Source: Castanea sativa (Eukaryota; Streptophyta; Magnoliopsida; Fagales; Fagaceae). Taken from it: a stretch of 64,000 nt of DNA. Where the stretch lies: contig NC_134018.1 of the NCBI RefSeq assembly GCF_040712315.1, positions 4,673,501 to 4,737,500 of the forward strand, written 5' to 3'. Positions 59,989 to 64,000 of this stretch are shown here, in pieces; within the stretch, counting starts at the first letter, position 1; each line of letters begins with the position of its first letter. The position numbers were made by a program, and so were the translations under genes. The notes beneath the pieces were generated by a model. The model searched no databases. It saw nothing but the letters and a program-made list of their open reading frames with translations, and was not told the DNA's origin.

Positions 59989-60686
59989 ATATTGTCACTA
60001 GATTCGGTATACCACACACACTTATCTCCGACAATGGCGTTCAATTTGACAGCAAGGCCTTTAGGCAATATTGTGGTGACATGGGTATCATAAACAGATA
60101 CTCCACCCCAGCGTATCCTCAGGGAAATGGGCAAGCCGAGGCCGTTAACAAAGTCATAGTCAGTGGGCTTAAGAAAAGGTTGGACGATGCGAAGGGCAGA
60201 TAGGTAGAAGAGCTCCCTCATGTTCTATGGACGTATCGGACCACACCGCGCAGGTCCACGGGAGAAACGCCATTCTCTATGACTTATGGAGCCAAGGCGG
60301 TGATACCTCTGGAATCTGGTTTTCCCACCCTAAAGACGAGCTCCTTTAGCCCGGAGAATAACAATGGACTCTTGGAAAAAGATCTTGATTTACTCGAGGA
60401 ACGACGTGAGGCAGCTATGGTCCAAATGTCTTATTATCAACAGAAGCTAAAACGGGGATATGACGCCCACGTGAAGCTAAGACCACTTGCACCTGGTGAT
60501 CTTGTACTAAGGAAAGTTGTAGGCACTTCTAAGAACCCAGCTTGGGGTAAGCTGGGACCCAACTGGGAAGGCCCCTATCGCATTGTTTCTGTAGCAGGCA
60601 TAGGGTCATATCGGCTAGCTGACCTAGACGAAAGAATTGTACCACGCCCGTGGAATGTAAATAATCTTAGAAGGTATTATTATTAA
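59989..60686 (+). pseudogene. Ty3/gypsy integrase C-terminal part
   Basis: The plus-strand frame reads NIVTRFGIPHTLISDNGVQF (second catalytic Asp), then GNGQAEAVNKV (catalytic Glu), a TAG at 60201-60203 in place of the expected Trp, VEELPHVLWTYRTTPRRSTG, MTYGAKAVIP and the GPY-type C-terminal motif NWEGPYRIVSV, ending ...LRRYYY and TAA. Apart from that stop, the frame is continuous. Everything upstream (gag, protease, RT, RNase H, the zinc finger and first Asp of integrase) is absent, so the element cannot be autonomous. Confidence 0.9.
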
Positions 60687-60750
60687 TAAAAGGGGTTCTT
60701 GTCAGTTAATATTTCAAAGTTATGAGTACCTCTGACGCTTGCAGCTAGTG

Positions 60751-61866
60751 TTCTTAAGAATCAAACAGAAACTTGGTTAAGTGTCGTCCTCGGACCACAA
60801 ACCTTGTGGAAATTGATATCTTTTCATTTGTTAAACAGAACCTTAGTTATGCCGGGTCCCCGGACCTCCTACTTTGGGAAATTAACATTTGAGGCTACTG
60901 TTCTTAAGAATCAAACAGAAACTTGGTTAAGTGTCGTCCTCAGACCACAAACCTTGTGGAAATCGATATCTTTTCATTTGTTAAACAGAACCTTAGTTAT
61001 GCCGGGTCCCCAGACCTCCTACTTTGGGGAAATTAACATTTGAGGCTACTGTTCTTAAGAATCAAACAGAAACTTGGTCAAGTGTCATCCTCGGACCACA
61101 AACCTTGTGGAAATTGATATCTTTTCATTTGTTAAACAGAACCTTAATTATGCCGGGTCCTCGGACCTCCTACTTTGGGGAAATTAACATTTGAAGTTAC
61201 TGATCTTGAGAATCAAACAGAAACTTGGTTAAGTGTCGTCCTCGGACCACAAACCTTGTGGAAATTGATATCTTTTCATTTGTTAAACAGAACCTTAGTT
61301 ATGCCGGGTCCTCGGACCTCCTACATTGGGAAAATTAACATTTGAAGCTACTGTTCTTAAGAATCAAACAGAAACTTGGTTAAGTGTCGTCCTCGGACCA
61401 CAACCTTGTGGAAATTGATATCTTTTTATTTGTTAAACATAACCTTAGTTATGCCGGGTCCTCGGACCTCCTACTTTGGGGAAATTAACATTTGAAGCTA
61501 CTGTTCTTAAGAATCAAACAGAAACTTGGTTAAGTGTCGTCCTCGGACCACAAACCTTGTGAAAATTGATATCTTTTCATTTGTTAAACAGAACCTTAGT
61601 TATGCCGGGTCCTCGGACCTCCTACTTTGGGGAAATTAACATTTGAAGTTACTGATCTTGAGAATCAAACAGAAACTTGGTCAAGTGTCGTCCTCGGACC
61701 ACAAACCTTGTGGAAATTGATATCTTTTCATTTGTTAAACAGAGTCTTAGTTATGCCGGGTCCTCGGACCTCCTACTTTGGGAAAATTGACATTTAAACT
61801 TATTGATCTTAAGAATCAAATAGGAAATTGGTTAAGTCTTGTCCTCGGACCACAAACTTGATTAAA
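60751..61866. repeat. Tandem repeat, period about 151 bp, in the Tat element
   Basis: Seven full copies and a partial eighth start at 60751, 60901, 61052, 61203, 61354, 61504, 61655 and 61806. The unit reads TTCTTAAGAATCAAACAGAA ... GTCGTCCTCGGACCACAAAC ... TATGCCGGGTCCTCGGACCT ... AACATTTGAAGCTACTG. Copies four and seven share the variant GTTACTGATCTTGAG. The array lies between pol and the antisense ORF, a place where Tat-lineage elements often carry tandem repeats. Confidence 0.95.
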
Positions 61867-62369
61867 GTTAATTTCTTATTGCGCCTGGAAATTAGTGCCT
61901 TACTGGTCATTAACTCGGATCTTAAGTTCTATATCTTTAAGCGTTAAGCAAATTTATATAAGGAATGGACCTCGGATCTTACATCCTACTGAAAACAATA
62001 CCACACATTTTCAGGGTTTAATCGTTATATGAGGTCTTCTCTTTTTTAACCAAGGCATGGTTTAAAATATCTCAACCATGTCATTTGCTGTTAAGTTTTT
62101 AATACTAAAACACGCGCATGACTGCGTAGAGGTTATGATTGTGCAATCCTTGGAGTTAGATTTGTTTACTCTGACTCTTCCTTTTTTTTTTATTATCTAT
62201 GTACTAATGGGAAACTTTTGCGACAAGTACAAAAAGAATAAAGTAAAAACAGATACAACACGAAGAAAAATTAAATGAAATTGTTCTTCATTAATCATTC
62301 AAATATACATTACATATTTAATTCAAATATGGAAAAAGAGAAGTCCTAAGCTAGGTCCTAAGCTAGGTC
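61867..62369. other. Untranslated spacer of the Tat element
   Basis: AT-rich, with no reading frame of note. A short direct repeat CCTAAGCTAGGT occurs three times at about 62345-62378, just past the stop of the antisense ORF. Confidence 0.6.
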
Positions 62370-64000
62370 CTAAGCTTTTGGAGGGGGGTCTTCCTGAGAA
62401 GTGCTGGTGGCCTTGGTCTTTCTCAACTCTAGCTCAAAGGGAGACAGCACTTGCTTTCCTTTGTCTGTTGCCTTTGTTGGGGGGACGTTGGACTCCACAT
62501 TCTGGCTCAGGTCCTTCTCGGCATCCCCGTCTCCTTCCTTTTCTTTATTGGAACCCGAAGGTTCTGTAGGATCTGGAATCAGCTTTGGGACCATGGGAGG
62601 AAGAGCAGGAAGAGTTGTTTCAGGGGTAGGAGTAGCAGCAGGAGCCTCTTCAATCTCCTGTATCTCCAGGGGAAGCCGAATATTCTCAGACTTCCTCAGA
62701 TCCGAGGATAGAGGAACTCCCCGCTACATTCGAGCTTCCCCCCAGACCTTTTGACAGTACTCCCGGCACAAGGCTGCAAAGGCTTCTGTCAGTTGCTCCT
62801 TGGTGACCGCTACCCCTTCCTCATAACTCGCCTGCTTGGCGGCTTCCAGAGAACGAGGGAATGCGCCGGCTTCCTCCTTCATTCGCGCAAGTTCCTTCTC
62901 CAAATCCGAGCGCTCCCTTTGGACTTGGGAGAGCTCGTCATCTTTTTCACGAAGAAGCTTGCGCTGCCCTTCTATCTGGGTCTTCATAGTCTTCAAGTTC
63001 GCCTCGGCCCCATGTTTCTCTCTCTTTAGCTCAACCACCTCCGAGGTAAGCTTCTCATTTTCAGCAAGGGCTGTGCCCAAGGACTTCTCAGTCTCCAGCC
63101 TGATTTCAAGCTCAGTTCTGGCCTTCTTCCGAGTGTCTTCTATAAATTTCTCGGCTACGAAGACTTCCTGAATGGCCTGCAATAAAGTGCGAGGAAGTTA
63201 GATATAGCAAGACACTTATGAATATTCTGATATTGTTAAAAGTGGAATCTTCCTAAAAGGGTTAAACTTACCAGCGCTAAATCCCTTTTTAAAGAGAGGA
63301 ATAGTTGTGGCTGGCTCATTTTTTCCAAGGTCTCCATGTCCTTGGGCAGCAGAAGAGGGCGCTCCAACACTTCGGCCAAGTGGTGGGCATGGCCTTGTTG
63401 AACCACCCTTATACTGGATTGGCAGGAGATGGGTGCACCATCCAATCTTAAGTCAGGGGACCAGGTAACTGGTGCTCGGCGCACTTCGGCCTCGTCCCTG
63501 ATCTCCCCGCTTTCAACTGAGCGGGCCCTACCCTTGCCTTTATCCGCAGCCTGCCGCCGAACCTGGGGGTTGTTGTCGTGGTTTCTTGGGGTCCTTGCCG
63601 CTCGTCCCTCGGCCTCCCCCTTTCTTTTCTTTTTGGGATCCTCGGCTGGAAGTTTTGGCTCAGCTGGAGGAGGGGGAGGTGGCAAAGATGGAAGAGCTTG
63701 GGACCCCCCCGTCTTTCTCTCAACAACCTTCGCGGCTCTATTGGTTAGGAGACCCTTCATCCTGTCCATATCCTCTTCGGATTTGTCCTCTAGTTGGGCA
63801 ACGACTAACCCTGCAATTCCAGAAGCCTCAGTGGCTTCTTCTTCCTCGTCAGAGAGTACGACGAACTGGTTCCCTCGAGGTCTCTCGATGTCTTCAAGTT
63901 GGAACTGTTCTATCTCCTCGTCTAGCGTGTGTGAAGAAGATACCTGCTCTTCTAGAACAACGGTTGCCTGAGAGTGCACGGCGAGGGGGATTGCCGGGCG
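62370..64000 (-). pseudogene. Antisense extra ORF of the Tat element, partial
   Basis: The minus-strand coding sequence enters at the right edge and runs to 63272. An intron follows (63271-63177), and the second exon runs 63176-62370. Exon one is acidic then proline- and lysine-rich (QFVVLSDEEEEATEAS, PSLPPPPPPAEP) and ends LFLSLKRDLAL. Exon two starts AIQEVFVAEKFIEDTRKKAR and forms a long coiled coil of about 100 residues, followed by a Pro/Thr-rich tail ending EDPPPKA. A single in-frame TAG (62724-62726) interrupts exon two. Antisense ORFs between pol and the 3' LTR are a known peculiarity of some Tat-lineage plant elements; their function is unknown. The start codon lies outside the window. 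Confidence 0.8.
63177..63271 (-). other. Intron of the antisense ORF
   Basis: On the minus strand the 95-bp intron runs from GTAAGT to TTATTGCAG. Splicing joins ...GCG CTG to GCC ATT CAG without changing frame, and the intron itself contains stops. Confidence 0.75.

Noticed and set aside
62378..63971. Several forward-strand frames of 60-180 codons, Ser-rich
   Set aside because: Shadows of the acidic and coiled-coil antisense ORF; the minus strand has the motif structure and the intron.

Overview
The window is nuclear DNA of a flowering plant, most likely a woody eudicot. Coding density is low. Genes have GT-AG introns, and the sequence carries Ty1/copia and Ty3/gypsy retrotransposons, a LINE, MITEs, hAT-, Mutator- and Harbinger-like elements, long AT-rich intergenic stretches and many microsatellites. 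The style of the repeats suggests Fagaceae (oak relatives), but this is only an impression. Nothing prokaryotic was seen: no operons, CRISPR or phage modules.

Layout. 1-3256: 5' part of a decayed Tat-type Ty3/gypsy element on the minus strand. 3761-5451: a MULE-like element with roughly 320-bp terminal inverted repeats and 9-bp target duplications. 5965-6412: an old plastid insertion derived from ycf2. 6513-8044: the C-terminal half of a SPO11-1 homologue, nine consistent exons with two lesions. 9994-13301: two separate three-level nests of transposons. 13471-21240: a decayed tandem array of three units, each pairing a ZRK-type (pseudo)kinase 3' end with the 3' end of a convergent PLP-dependent cysteine-synthase-like gene, interrupted by two transposons. 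21279-32813: an LTR, a complete short non-autonomous LTR element with perfect TSDs, and a full-length copia element with perfect TSDs. 33658-36820: an SDR (11-beta-HSD/steroleosin-like) pseudogene with a LINE in an intron. 40967-42189: an apparently intact HIPP-type metal-binding protein gene. 46866-47369: a solo LTR. 51589-52293: an apparently intact DUF4408/DUF761-like protein gene. 57785-58762: a probable LTR. 59293-64000: a second Tat-type Ty3/gypsy element on the plus strand, with its LTR fused directly to integrase, a 151-bp tandem repeat array, and an antisense, intron-containing extra ORF running off the window.

Only the HIPP gene and the DUF761-like gene look intact. Everything else recognisable is a broken gene or a mobile element. 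The observations most worth checking are a copia element whose primer-binding position is complementary to its own LTR instead of to a recognisable tRNA, the nearly intact SPO11-1 half-gene, the spliced antisense ORF of the Tat element, and the three-unit array in which one copy preserves the empty site of a transposon found in another.
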